Assembly (NCBI GenBank): GCA_041690355.1
Contig: JAWLHK010000022.1
Coordinates: 15,116 to 79,115 of the forward strand
DNA from: JAWLHK01 sp041690355 [NCBI: bacterium]
Lineage (GTDB): Bacteria > J088 > JAWLBW01
DNA length: 64,000 nucleotides
Reading direction: 5' to 3'
Under the pieces are notes generated by a model that worked only from the letters and a program-made list of their open reading frames with translations, was not told where the DNA came from and ran no database searches. A program made the translations under genes and the position numbers. Shown here in pieces: positions 1-8,289 of the stretch. Numbering within the stretch: the first letter of the stretch is position 1; each line of letters begins with the position of its first letter.

Positions 1-1
1 G

Positions 2-760
2 TTTCTCCCGCCGCTGCGGATCGCCGACCGCGTCGACCAGCTGATCTATGAGCGCAAGCGACAGGAATACATCGACGACCCGGCCATTCCCATCGCGCGT
101 CGCGAGAGACTCGTGCGCAACCTCGCGCGGCTGAACGAGGTGCTCTTCTCCTATCATTGGTTCTTCGCGGCGCTCGAGGATGTCGTGCGCCGGATCCCGG
201 GCGACGAGGTGTCGATCCTCGACATCGGCAGCGGCCACGGCGAGTTCCCCATCGCGCTCGCGAAGAAGGGGACGCTCGGGGGCAAACGCCTGCGGGTCGT
301 CGGCAGCGACATCGATCCCGACTACGTCCGTCAGGCACAGGAACGTGCGCGCGCCGAAGGGGTCGCGGTCGAATTTCGCGTCGTCGACGCGCTGCAGCTC
401 GATCGCCTCGAAGAGCGCTTCGACGTCATCACGTCGACGCAGACGGTGCACCACTTCTCGCCGGCGTTCGTGGCCGAGCTGATCGCGCGCGCCCGCCTGA
501 ATGCGCGTCACGAGGTGGTGCTCTTCGATGCCCGCCGGTCGGCCTTGAGCCTGGCCGGCGTCACGATCGGGACCCTGGCGGTGGCGCGCGACCCGATGTT
601 CCTGCACGACGGCGTCTACTCGGTGCGCCGCATGTACAGCCCGGCGGAGTTCGAGATGCTCGCCCGCTGCGCCCCCGGCGGCGCCGGCGCCCGCGCGCGG
701 AACCTGGCCTACGGGTTCGTGGTGCTCGAAGCCGCAGCCCAATTGACGATTTACGATTGA
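2..760 (+). CDS. Class I SAM-dependent methyltransferase, 5' end outside window
   Basis: The reading frame is open to the left edge, so the N-terminus is missing; a GTG at 113 is an internal candidate only. The glycine-rich SAM-binding motif I (LDIGSGHGEF) follows a helical lead-in, then an acidic motif II (VGSDIDPDY) and a motif near VVDALQL, the order expected of a Rossmann-fold methyltransferase. The substrate cannot be told from sequence. The C-terminus (QLTIYD) and the stop codon are encoded inside an ATTGACG/ATTTACG heptamer repeat, so the native end may have been replaced when the repeat expanded. It converges on the transglutaminase-like gene. Confidence 0.75.
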   Translation, partial: FLPPLRIADRVDQLIYERKRQEYIDDPAIPIARRERLVRNLARLNEVLFSYHWFFAALEDVVRRIPGDEVSILDIGSGHGEFPIALAKKGTLGGKRLRVVGSDIDPDYVRQAQERARAEGVAVEFRVVDALQLDRLEERFDVITSTQTVHHFSPAFVAELIARARLNARHEVVLFDARRSALSLAGVTIGTLAVARDPMFLHDGVYSVRRMYSPAEFEMLARCAPGGAGARARNLAYGFVVLEAAAQLTIYD

Positions 761-862
761 CGATTGACGATTTACCCGGCAAGGACCCGGTATCTATGCC
801 CTTGTGGTCCTTGATGCTCAGCGCTTAGCGCTTGGCGCTTGGCGCTCAGGGCTTGGCGCTAC
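742..862. repeat. Composite intergenic repeat: two heptamer arrays around a GGCAAGGACC module
   Basis: ATTGACG/ATTTACG units repeat about 4.8 times from 742 to 774. Then comes CCGGCAAGGACCC, a spacer, and GGTCCTT, which is the inverse of AAGGACC. Seven heptamers of the GCGCTTA/GCGCTTG/GCGCTCA type follow from about 814. The same three parts in the same order recur near 33.6 kb. The left array supplies the stop of the methyltransferase gene and the right array the last residues of the convergent transglutaminase-like gene. Confidence 0.85.
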
Positions 863-1441
863 CGGCGTGGGCGGCAGCGCGTCGGGGAGGTGGAACCAGA
901 GTTCGTCAGCGGTCCTGTGCGCCCGCAAGGCGTCCACGACGACGGGCAGGGGTTCCGCGTAGGCGTCTGGGAAGTCCGCTTCTCCCTCCAGGCGGATCGG
1001 GAACGCCAGCTTTTCGACCGGCGGCGTGAATTCCGCGTGGATGTCCGCCCGGTTCCCGCGGGCGTCGATCCGGTACCAGCCGTACTCCGGCAGCCAGACC
1101 GCATTCAACCCGTGCAGGCAGTATGGCGCACCGTTGTCGTCGCGGCTCAACCGTTGATAACAGAGCGCCGCGGGAATGCCGTTGGCGCGCAGGAGCGCGG
1201 CCAGCAGGTGGCTCTTGGCGTAGCAGTATCCGCTGCCGACGGCCAGCACTTCCGAGGCCGAGCAGGTGACCGGCTGCAGCCCGAAGTCGCGTGAATGGCG
1301 AATTTCGTCGCGCACCCACTCAAAGCAGCGCTTCGCGATCTCCTCTGGCGAGGCCGCGCCGGCCGCCACGACGCGCGCCTGCTCCAGCACGGCGGGGTGG
1401 GTCCAGTCGATCACCTGGGTGACGGCGAGATACGCTTCCAT
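818..1441 (-). CDS. Transglutaminase-like domain protein
   Basis: About 207 residues. The transglutaminase-like (protease-type papain fold) triad is visible: Cys73 in GSGYCYAKSH, His109 in CLHGLNAVW and Asp125 in YRIDARGN. Small bacterial members are usually annotated as putative cysteine peptidases; the substrate is unknown. I start at the Met of MEAYLAVTQV because upstream in-frame residues are low-complexity and overlap the divergent AhpD-like gene; no strong ribosome site decides it. The last residues (PERQAPSAKR) come from a GCGCTTG heptamer array rather than from the fold, so the tail is probably not functional. No signal peptide is seen. Confidence 0.7.
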   Translation of the reverse strand: MEAYLAVTQVIDWTHPAVLEQARVVAAGAASPEEIAKRCFEWVRDEIRHSRDFGLQPVTCSASEVLAVGSGYCYAKSHLLAALLRANGIPAALCYQRLSRDDNGAPYCLHGLNAVWLPEYGWYRIDARGNRADIHAEFTPPVEKLAFPIRLEGEADFPDAYAEPLPVVVDALRAHRTADELWFHLPDALPPTPVAPSPERQAPSAKR

Positions 1442-1541
1442 GCATACAGGGTAACACTTCATGGACGCGACCCGCGTGTGGCGCGATGGGTCGCCGCACC
1501 GGTATCTGGTAGAATGGCCCGGTGTGCAAGGGAGGGTGACC

Positions 1542-2159
1542 ATGGGTTACAAGACGACGCTCGAACTGCTGACGCCCCGTACGGCCGAAGGCGAATCAAG
1601 GCAGGTTCTCGAGAAGGGGAAGGCCTTTTCGGGCGGCATGCTTCCGAACATGTTTGCCGCCATGGCGCACGCGCCCGAGGCCATGGAGACGTACATGTTC
1701 GGCTACAAGGCGTTCCGCGAAAAGTCGGGATTCACGCCGGCCGAACAGGAAGTCGTCTTTCTGGTCATCAGTTACGAAAACAGCTGTGAGTACTGTATCG
1801 CGGGCCACAGCTTCGCGGCCGACGTCATGTCGAACGTCCCCTTCGAGGTGACCGAGGCCATCCGGAACGACGAGCCCGTACCGGATGCGCGCCTCGGTGC
1901 GCTCGCAGAGTTCACCCGGGTCATGCTGCTCTCCCGCGGCCGACCGAGCCGCGAAGAAGTCGACGCGTTTCTCGCCGCCGGATACACCGAGAAGCAGATT
2001 CTCGACATCGTTCTCGCGATTGCGGTCAAGACGATCAGCAACTATACGAATCACGTCTTCGACACGCCGGTCGACGGCGTCATGAAGATCCGCGAGTGGA
2101 AGTCGTTCCGGGCGGTGAACCGGATGGTTCGCTTTCTGCGCCGCGGGAAATCTTCCTGA
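1542..2159 (+). CDS. Carboxymuconolactone decarboxylase / AhpD-like protein
   Basis: About 205 residues, all-helical. It carries the AhpD-type CxxC...H motif: Cys82, Cys85 and His89 in NSCEYCIAGHS. This redox-active pair supports a peroxidase or disulfide-reductase role, as in AhpD-family proteins; true decarboxylases lack the cysteines. The start is set by the purine-rich AAGGGAGGG just before the ATG. A TAGAAT -10-like hexamer lies at 1510-1515, but no -35 is evident. It is divergent from the transglutaminase-like gene and convergent with the VOC gene. Partner reductase and substrate are not identifiable here. Confidence 0.75.
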   Translation: MGYKTTLELLTPRTAEGESRQVLEKGKAFSGGMLPNMFAAMAHAPEAMETYMFGYKAFREKSGFTPAEQEVVFLVISYENSCEYCIAGHSFAADVMSNVPFEVTEAIRNDEPVPDARLGALAEFTRVMLLSRGRPSREEVDAFLAAGYTEKQILDIVLAIAVKTISNYTNHVFDTPVDGVMKIREWKSFRAVNRMVRFLRRGKSS

Positions 2160-2174
2160 CGTCCCCCCCCGATC

Positions 2175-2588
2175 TCAACCGCCGCGCGCCGTCAGGACCA
2201 CGGAGTCGGCCGAGCGGTCGGCGGGACCGTGGAAAACTGCTTCCACGTTATTCCCGTCGGGGTCCAGGACAAAGGCCCCGTAGTAGCCGGGATGGTAGGC
2301 TCGCTCGCCGGGCGCGCCGTTGTCGCGGGCGCCCGCGGCCAGCATGGCGGCATGCCAGCGATCGACCGTCGCGCGATCCGGCGCCTGAAACGCGATGTGG
2401 ACGCGGGACACAGGGCCGTCGGCCGGCGAGACGAACAATTCGTCGACCACGAAGAAGCCGGGTCCCGCTACCAGGTCGCCCGCAAACCCGAGCGCGTCCA
2501 GGGCCGCACGGTAAAAGCGCTTGCTCGCCTCCAGATCGGCGACGCGCAGGTGCACGTGGTCAAACAGTCTTCCGCGGTGGAACTGCAT
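2175..2588 (-). CDS. VOC (glyoxalase/bleomycin-resistance) family protein
   Basis: 137 residues, one VOC module pair. The opening FDHVHLRVADLEASKRFY is the classic first beta-alpha unit with a metal-ligand-type His, and FVLDPDGNNVEAVFH near the C-terminus supplies the typical DPDGN turn and Glu ligand. These proteins bind a divalent metal and act on small molecules (glyoxalase, dioxygenase, resistance binding). The specific reaction is not deducible. AGGAG sits upstream of the ATG. It lies 26 bases downstream of the ribbon-helix-helix gene, in the slot where a toxin would be expected. Confidence 0.75.
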   Translation of the reverse strand: MQFHRGRLFDHVHLRVADLEASKRFYRAALDALGFAGDLVAGPGFFVVDELFVSPADGPVSRVHIAFQAPDRATVDRWHAAMLAAGARDNGAPGERAYHPGYYGAFVLDPDGNNVEAVFHGPADRSADSVVLTARGG

Positions 2589-2614
2589 GGGGCGCTCCTA
2601 TCCTCGTGTCAGGT

Positions 2615-2851
2615 CTACCACTCTTCGCGCGCAAGGGAGAGGAGCTGGCCGTGCGCCAGAGAAGCCTCCAGCGTCGAGCCTTCCGTGGCGTAGACGGCAT
2701 TCAGACGCTCGGTCACGGCCGACGACCCGTGACGGGACGCATATTCGCGCAGAGCGTCACGGAATACCGCAGAGAGGGAAACGCGCCGCTGTCTGGCCAG
2801 CTGCTCGGCGGCTTTGAGAAGCCGGCGAGGAATCGAGATGGCAACCTTCAT
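2615..2851 (-). CDS. Ribbon-helix-helix, MazE-like antitoxin; no toxin adjacent
   Basis: 78 residues. The N-terminus MKVAISIPRRLLKAAEQLA is a typical RHH beta-strand plus helix, followed by SLSAVFRDALREYASRH as the second helix. The C-terminal tail ending LSLAREEW resembles the toxin-binding tail of chromosomal MazE-type antitoxins, where the toxin gene normally starts a few bases after the stop. Here the next gene in that direction is a VOC protein and no PemK/MazF-like frame is visible, so it is either an orphan antitoxin or a stand-alone DNA-binding regulator. Confidence 0.6.
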   Translation of the reverse strand: MKVAISIPRRLLKAAEQLARQRRVSLSAVFRDALREYASRHGSSAVTERLNAVYATEGSTLEASLAHGQLLSLAREEW

Positions 2852-2950
2852 TCCTTCAGGATGGCACCCGGATCAGCCCCCCGCAACCCCTCTGCCCGAG
2901 GCCGCACCTCACGCGGAATGCAAAAACGAAAATCCCGGTCCGCTCCCGCG

Positions 2951-4081
2951 CTACACCCGATACCCAATCACCGCCTCCATCTGCCGATCCTGCATCAGGG
3001 GCATCGCCAGGCGGACCATCGCGTTGCGCAGGCCCACCGCCAGCGGATTCTCCCATTGCCCGACGCGGCCGATGTTCCATGCCTGGGTCACGAGCTGCGA
3101 CGTGCGCGGCTTGCGGCGTTCCTCATAGTTGCGGAGCGACACGGTCGTCTCGTTACCGGCCAGCAGGCAGTCCACGAGCACGGCCGCGTCTTCGAGCGCC
3201 ATGCATCCGCCCTGGCCCAGGTTCGGCGTCGTCGGGTGCGCCGCGTCGCCGAGCAGGGTCACGCGGCCGCGCCCCCAGTGGGCGATGGGCGGTCGGTCAT
3301 GAATGTCGTGCCGCAGGATCGCCGTCTCGGGGGTCGCCCGGATGAGTTCCTCGATGGGCGCGTGCCAGCCGCGGAACAGTTCCAGCAGATGCGCCTTCTC
3401 GCCTTCAGGCGCATGACCGCCCGCCGGGGTGTTTTCGGTCGCGAACCAGTAGACCCGGTTCCCCGGCAGCGGCGCCTGGCCGAAGCGGCGGCCGGGGCCC
3501 CAGGTTTCGCCCGGGGTCGTCTTCTGGATATCGAAAGGAACCACGCCGCGCCAGGCGACGTATCCCGAATAGCGCAAGGCTTCTCCCGGATGCAGTTGCG
3601 CGCGCACGGCGGAGTGGAGGCCGTCGGCGCCGATCAGCATGTCGCCTTCTACCTCGGTGCCGTCGTGGAAGGCGGCCACGACGCGATCACCTCGCTCTTC
3701 GAACGATGCCAGCGCTTTGCCGAGGTGAACGGGGCCGCCGTACAGGGCGAGGAGGGCGTCCTGAAGATCGCCGCGATGGACGACGGCGCTGATCTCGCCG
3801 AACTTCTGGCGCAGATGTTCCGACTCCGTCTCGACGAGAAGGCGCCCGGCCGACGTGCGGATCCCCGCGACCATCGGTTCCCGGTAGGCCGGGAGCGACC
3901 CTTCGAAGCCGAGCTTGCGCAGGGCGTGCAGGGCGTTCGCCCACAGCGCGATGCCGGCGCCGACGGGCTTCAGTTCGGCCGCCTGTTCGTAGACTTCGAC
4001 GTCGAAACCTGCCCGGCGCAGACCCGCCGCGACCCCGAGTCCGCCGATGCCCGCGCCGATAACGATGACTTTCCTGCTCAT
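2951..4081 (-). CDS. FAD-dependent monooxygenase (group A, salicylate-hydroxylase-like)
   Basis: 376 residues with the three hallmarks of class A flavoprotein monooxygenases: the N-terminal dinucleotide fold GAGIGGL (residues 8-14), the DG motif in IGADGLHSAVR, and the GD motif in LLGDAAHPTTPNLGQGG. Such enzymes hydroxylate aromatic or related compounds with NAD(P)H and O2; the substrate is unknown. The length is normal and the fold complete. The start overlaps the stop of the upstream TetR gene by four bases (ATGA), so the two are co-translated and the regulator very probably controls this enzyme. Confidence 0.85.
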   Translation of the reverse strand: MSRKVIVIGAGIGGLGVAAGLRRAGFDVEVYEQAAELKPVGAGIALWANALHALRKLGFEGSLPAYREPMVAGIRTSAGRLLVETESEHLRQKFGEISAVVHRGDLQDALLALYGGPVHLGKALASFEERGDRVVAAFHDGTEVEGDMLIGADGLHSAVRAQLHPGEALRYSGYVAWRGVVPFDIQKTTPGETWGPGRRFGQAPLPGNRVYWFATENTPAGGHAPEGEKAHLLELFRGWHAPIEELIRATPETAILRHDIHDRPPIAHWGRGRVTLLGDAAHPTTPNLGQGGCMALEDAAVLVDCLLAGNETTVSLRNYEERRKPRTSQLVTQAWNIGRVGQWENPLAVGLRNAMVRLAMPLMQDRQMEAVIGYRV

Positions 4082-4701
4082 GACGGATTTCCTTTCCTGA
4101 CGGGCGCGAGCCCGCGCATCTGAATTTCGAGGAACGAACGTAGAAGGCTGGTGCGCGCCGTCTTGAAATCGGCGGCGCCGTGCAACCAGGCGCTGAGCGC
4201 ATTGAAATAGAGGCTGAAGGCCATCCGGGCGACGAACGGCGCCGGGTAGTCTGTCCCCAGGCGCCCGGCGGCCTGCTCGGCCTCGAAGAGCGGAATCATG
4301 CGCGCCTGGAAGGAGTCGCGGAAGCGGGTGCTCTCGTCGAACATTTTTCCGCCCCGCACAAAAAATTGCGCCTTGACGAATTCCCGCGCGAGATCGGGCA
4401 TCGGGCGGTAGACGTCGAAGAGCGCCCCGAAGACGTGCAGCAGCTGATCGATCAGCGGCCTGTGGCCCGGAAGCCGGGCAAAGGCCTTGTCGACGGCCGC
4501 CGAGATCCGTTCCTGGAATATCAGCGCGAGGAGTTCGGGCTTGTCCTGCACGTAAAGGAAAAGGGTTCCCGTGGCCACGTCTGCGGCCTCGGCGATCTCC
4601 TTCGTGGTGGTCTGCTCGTACCCCTTTTCGAGGAAAAGCGTGAGGGCCGCCTCGCGGATCCGCCGTTCCTTATCCTGCCTTGCCTGTTCTCTTCGCCCCA
4701 T
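4078..4701 (-). CDS. TetR-family transcriptional regulator
   Basis: 207 residues. The N-terminal helix-turn-helix is typical: REAALTLFLEKGYEQTT, then KEIAEAADVATGTLFLYVQDK (read as two pieces around residues 16-58). The C-terminal helical domain would bind an effector. It heads a two-gene operon with the flavin monooxygenase and starts 18 bases from a perfect 14-base palindrome, consistent with autoregulation. The likely inducer is the monooxygenase substrate (inference). Confidence 0.85.
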   Translation of the reverse strand: MGRREQARQDKERRIREAALTLFLEKGYEQTTTKEIAEAADVATGTLFLYVQDKPELLALIFQERISAAVDKAFARLPGHRPLIDQLLHVFGALFDVYRPMPDLAREFVKAQFFVRGGKMFDESTRFRDSFQARMIPLFEAEQAAGRLGTDYPAPFVARMAFSLYFNALSAWLHGAADFKTARTSLLRSFLEIQMRGLAPVRKGNPS

Positions 4702-4719
4702 ATATGACCACGCTCAATA

Positions 4720-4733
4720 ATGACTATAGTCAT
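4720..4733. promoter_or_regulatory. Palindromic operator upstream of TetR/monooxygenase operon
   Basis: ATGACTATAGTCAT is a perfect 14-base palindrome in an AT-rich patch, embedded among TATA-like hexamers, just upstream of the TetR start. Its position across the presumed core promoter is what a TetR-type repressor uses. Confidence 0.6.
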
Positions 4734-4834
4734 AATATAGCACGCGAAACAGATGCCGTCAAGGCGCGTAGCAGCGCTTTGTCCGGCAGGGCCTTGGGAA
4801 TATCGGGTTCCGGAAATCGAACGGAAGCGGAGAG

Positions 4835-5494
4835 TCAGGAACGCCCGGCGGGGCCGTCGGGCCGTGGCCAGAGCAGGAAGCCGCCGGCCGCCACGCCTGC
4901 CGCGGGCGCAATCCAGCCGAAGCGCATGGCGTCTTCGAGGCGGGTGAGCATCTCGGCGCCGGCAGCGCCGCCAGCGAGGAAGATCAGGCCGACGACCGAG
5001 GCGCCGACGATGGATCCGAGAAAGAAGGTGACGAACGGAACCCCCGCCGCGCCGAGCAGCAGGTTCTGCAGGGCGAAGGGGACCCCCGGAATCCACCGGG
5101 AGAGCATGGAGGCGAGGGCGCCGTGCTTCGCGATGCGGGCCGCCATCACGCTCGCCTTGGGCGATTGCTGCGCCCACTCGGCGCCCAGCCGGTTGCCGAT
5201 CAGGTAGCCGACGACGCACGCGCTCAGCATGCCGGCAAGGACGATGGGGAACCCGGAGAGGCCGTAGACCGCGCCGGCGAACAGGACCGCCGGCGCGACG
5301 GGGAAGACGACAATCCCCCCGAAGAGCACCGTGGCGTAAACCACCCAGGGGGTCGCCGGCCGCTCGGCGAGCGCGGCCAGCCAGGCCACGGTATCCTCGG
5401 CGGATACCGCGCGGCCTTCAAAGTACACGAGTGCGAAGGCGCCGAGCAGCGAGCCCAGAAAGAGAAACGCGCCCAGTCGCCTTCGCGCTGTCAT
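4835..5494 (-). CDS. VTT-domain (TVP38/TMEM64, DedA-related) membrane protein
   Basis: 219 residues, strongly hydrophobic with an N-terminal membrane helix and about four more. The central part, with FPVAPAVLFAGAVYG, a glycine-rich GYLIGNRLG and RWIPGVPFALQNLLLGAAG, matches the VTT/SNARE-associated fold of TVP38 and DedA proteins, which include lipid scramblases and transport-related membrane proteins. Its start overlaps the stop of the unknown gene upstream by four bases, and both follow a TetR gene, so this is a three-gene regulated membrane operon. Exact substrate unknown. Confidence 0.75.
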   Translation of the reverse strand: MTARRRLGAFLFLGSLLGAFALVYFEGRAVSAEDTVAWLAALAERPATPWVVYATVLFGGIVVFPVAPAVLFAGAVYGLSGFPIVLAGMLSACVVGYLIGNRLGAEWAQQSPKASVMAARIAKHGALASMLSRWIPGVPFALQNLLLGAAGVPFVTFFLGSIVGASVVGLIFLAGGAAGAEMLTRLEDAMRFGWIAPAAGVAAGGFLLWPRPDGPAGRS

Positions 5495-6357
5495 GCGGCG
5501 AACTCCGCCTCGACGAGGGCGACCTTGTCGGGGTCGCAGTAGTTCGGGTTGATGTCCTTCTGCGAGAGCAGATGGCGCACCAGGGCAAAGGGACTTTCGG
5601 GCAGACGCTTCATGTACCGCATGGCGCTCGGCAGCGCGCCGAAGGTCTCCTCGGCCAGCACGAAGTTCTTGTCTGCGCGGGCCTGGTCGGCACGGCGGCG
5701 CAGCTCGGGCGTTTTCGGGTCGCGCCGATAGTTCCGGAGATACGCAAGCAGGCGCGTATGGTATTCCGGATCCTCGACGATGGCGCCGATGGTGCCGGCT
5801 CTGGGGTGCGTTCCGCGAATCATGGCGTCGGTCTGGGCTTCGAGCTCGTCGATACCGTCTTCGAACATATCGAGAATCTGGAGATCATACAACGGATTGG
5901 CGTGCACGACCTGCAGAATGTGCCCGATAATCGTATCACGCTCTGAAAGAACGCCAATCGGATCGATGAGCGAGACGGGGTCGTCGAAGAAGCGCAGCAC
6001 CTGGTGAAAGCCGAAGTGGATGCCCCGCGATTCGTAGTAGTCGCGGGCGCCGGGCGAGATGAAATAGCGCACCATGTCGAGGCCGCCGGCGATGAGCTGG
6101 CCCGTGGTGGGCACCTCTTCCATCAGTCCGAGCTTGTGGAGCCGATCGATACGGCGGCGCACTTCACGCCGGTTAAGCAGGGTGCCGAGGGTGCGCGCAA
6201 AGCGCATCCCCTTTCCGTACCACTGCGCCGGGCCGCCCATGGCTTTGAACAGCAGGACAAGGGGCGAGGTGGTCTGGCGGGCCGTTTTTTCGTCGCTCGC
6301 GGCGTAGGCTTCTTTGGGTTTGCGGAGGATGCGTTCCGCGGTCTGCGTGGTTTCCAT
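5491..6357 (-). CDS. Conserved-looking hypothetical protein, TetR-linked
   Basis: 288 residues that I do not recognise. It is soluble, mostly helical and rich in charged and aromatic residues. It opens with a low-complexity N-terminus, then a winged-helix-like stretch (REVRRRIDRLHKLGLMEEVPT), and ends with DPDKVALVEAEFAA. No membrane segment, signal peptide or cofactor motif is evident. It lies 16 bases after a TetR gene and overlaps the VTT membrane gene, so regulator, this protein and the membrane protein form one transcription unit. It could handle a lipid or envelope substrate with the VTT protein, but that is only context inference. Confidence 0.55.
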   Translation of the reverse strand: METTQTAERILRKPKEAYAASDEKTARQTTSPLVLLFKAMGGPAQWYGKGMRFARTLGTLLNRREVRRRIDRLHKLGLMEEVPTTGQLIAGGLDMVRYFISPGARDYYESRGIHFGFHQVLRFFDDPVSLIDPIGVLSERDTIIGHILQVVHANPLYDLQILDMFEDGIDELEAQTDAMIRGTHPRAGTIGAIVEDPEYHTRLLAYLRNYRRDPKTPELRRRADQARADKNFVLAEETFGALPSAMRYMKRLPESPFALVRHLLSQKDINPNYCDPDKVALVEAEFAA

Positions 6358-6373
6358 GGTTCCCCCCGTTGGG

Positions 6374-6991
6374 TTATTCGAGAACGGCGGCCAGCGCGCC
6401 GGTCGTCATGGCGACCAGCGTCCGGGTGACGGTTTTGCGTTGTACTTCGGGATTGAAGAGGCACTGCAGGCCGAGCCGGAGCCAGAGGGCCAGCAGTCCC
6501 TGAATGATCAGATCGATTTCGTGTACCGATTTCCGCGCCGGCGCGACGCCGGCCAGGAGCTGCCGCAGCGCCGCCTGCATCTGGGGATTGACCCCGAACT
6601 GCAGGGTTTCGAGGGTCATCCCGCCGGCCGCCTTTTCGGCATAGACGCGGATGAAATCGCGATTGGCTTCCCAGTAATCGAGAAACAGGTCGGCGAGCTT
6701 CTGCACGATCTTCCGCACGTCCCCCGCGCCGGCTTCGCCGAAGAGGGGCGCGAGGTGCGCCACGAACCCCTCGTTGAATTCGGTCAGCATTTCGTCGAGC
6801 AGGGCGTCCTTGTCGGCGAAGTGCACATAGAAGGTTCCCTTGGCTACGCCGGCGGCTTCGGTGATGTGATCGATGCGCGTGGCCGCGAACCCCTGGCGTC
6901 CGAAGAGGCCGACGGCGGCGTTCTTCAGCGCGTGCCGGGTGGCTTCTTTCTGGGCGGTGCGGGTGGGGGAGTCGTAAAGGGTGGCGGTCAT
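6374..6991 (-). CDS. TetR-family transcriptional regulator
   Basis: 205 residues. The N-terminal HTH is clear: ALKNAAVGLFGRQGFAATR, then ITEAAGVAKGTFYVHFADKDALL split over residues 20-65. The C-terminal domain is a helical ligand pocket of usual length. First gene of an operon with an unknown protein and a VTT-domain membrane protein. An imperfect palindrome (TGACTTGAGTTCA, 7010-7022) lies about 20 bases before the start and could be its operator. A G-rich repeat block sits further upstream. Confidence 0.8.
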   Translation of the reverse strand: MTATLYDSPTRTAQKEATRHALKNAAVGLFGRQGFAATRIDHITEAAGVAKGTFYVHFADKDALLDEMLTEFNEGFVAHLAPLFGEAGAGDVRKIVQKLADLFLDYWEANRDFIRVYAEKAAGGMTLETLQFGVNPQMQAALRQLLAGVAPARKSVHEIDLIIQGLLALWLRLGLQCLFNPEVQRKTVTRTLVAMTTGALAAVLE

Positions 6992-7081
6992 GGCGTGCTT
7001 TTGGTTCGGTGACTTGAGTTCAGTGAATCATGGTCAGCGAATGGCGTCAAGGGATTTTTATCCCGAGCGGATGCCGGCCGG

Positions 7082-7170
7082 GGAGCGGGGGAGTGGGGGA
7101 GGGGGAGAGGGGGGGATCCGACAAGGACCGACAAGGACCAGCAAGGACCAAGAAGGACCCGGCAAGGCCG
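7082..7170 (+). repeat. G-quadruplex-like purine block plus CAAGGACC decamer array
   Basis: From 7087 to 7115 four G-tracts of 5, 5, 5 and 7 are separated by AGT, A and AGA, an excellent G-quadruplex pattern. GGATCCG joins it to about five 10-base units of the type GACAAGGACC (7119-7168). The purine block is nearly identical over about 35 bases to one at 28471-28505 and related to one at 42681-42711. Confidence 0.85.
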
Positions 7171-7443
7171 CTCGCCGCCGGAGGCCGAACGCACCCCGGA
7201 AGCACTGTCCCCCCGAGCGGCAGTGAGGGGGCTATCCTGGTGCACTGGTGCACAGAACGTCAAGATTGGCTGCGCTGGCGCCGAAGCGGCCACGTGCTCG
7301 CCGCATGCAGTGAAGGGCGAGGGTGCACATGCGGCGTCAGGGCGGCCCATTGCCTCGACGCGGCCGCGTCGCGGCTATCCTGCGCTCCGAAGCGCGCACG
7401 GCAGAACCTTTCCGCGTGCTGGAACCGCGAACGAAAAACTACA
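7171..7443. other. Gene-free stretch, nothing further identified
   Basis: Between the repeat block and the methyltransferase stop. It holds two TGGTGCAC copies in tandem near 7238-7253 but no credible gene, terminator or promoter that I can support. Confidence 0.5.
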
Positions 7444-8193
7444 TCACTGCCTTACCGCAGAGAATCGCAGCCGCACGTAATCGGCATGCCAGCGTCCCTC
7501 CGGGCTGCAGAGCACCGGCCGAAGACGTTCGACCACCTCGGCCAGAAACCGCGGCCGCTCCGCCGCGGGAAGGGGGGCGGTGAACGGTTGGGCAAACGTC
7601 TCGAGCCACGCGCCCACGTCTCCGGGCAGGGGCGTGGGGCGGGGGATGAGCTCCATCGTTCGCACGGCGAACCCCGCGGCTTCGAGCAGCGCCTGGTAGT
7701 CCTCCGGGCGCGGGTAGTACCAGGGGTTCCGTACCGGAAAGCCCCGGGAGATCAACGCAGCTTCCAGCGCGCCCACGATGGCCGCGACATTTCCGTGGCC
7801 GCCGAATTCGCCCACGAAGCGCCCTCCGGCCTTGAGTGCGCGATGAACACCGGCGATGACGCGCTCGGGACGTTTCATCCAGTGGAGCGCCGCGTTGGAG
7901 AACACGGCGTCGAACTCCTTCGCAAACGGGAGGTTTTCTCCGTCGACGACGTGCGCATCAATCCCCCGCTTGCGCGCGGCCTCGACCATCGCCGCGCTCG
8001 CGTCGACTCCGATCACCGTGCACCCGCGTTCCACCAGCGTCAGGCTCAGCACGCCGTCGCCGCAGGCAAGATCGAGAATCCGCTCCCCCGGCTGCGGCGC
8101 GAGCAGCTCGACCACCGGCATGCCCAGGTCGGAGACGAAACGCGCATTCCGGTCGTATTGCGCAGGATTCCACTTCTGGGGATTGGACGTCAT
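7444..8193 (-). CDS. SAM-dependent methyltransferase (trans-aconitate-methyltransferase-like)
   Basis: 249 residues. Motif I is LDLACGDGVLSLTL, motif II VIGVDASAAMVEAA, and the segment FDAVFSNAALHWM with GGRFVGEFGG downstream is the post-I pattern seen in trans-aconitate 2-methyltransferase and related small-molecule enzymes. The fold is complete; substrate unknown. The MarR gene lies on the same strand about 100 bases upstream, so the two may be co-transcribed. No secretion signal. Confidence 0.75.
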   Translation of the reverse strand: MTSNPQKWNPAQYDRNARFVSDLGMPVVELLAPQPGERILDLACGDGVLSLTLVERGCTVIGVDASAAMVEAARKRGIDAHVVDGENLPFAKEFDAVFSNAALHWMKRPERVIAGVHRALKAGGRFVGEFGGHGNVAAIVGALEAALISRGFPVRNPWYYPRPEDYQALLEAAGFAVRTMELIPRPTPLPGDVGAWLETFAQPFTAPLPAAERPRFLAEVVERLRPVLCSPEGRWHADYVRLRFSAVRQ

Positions 8194-8289
8194 GAGGCGC
8201 CTCGCGGAACAGGAACGCCATGCCCCTTCGCGCCGCGGATGTTCTTCGGGACGGCCAAAGGGCGCACCATGAATCCCCGCGCGGAATCT

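Noticed and set aside
7238-7254. Tandem TGGTGCAC pair.
   Set aside because: Only two copies and no context that assigns a role.
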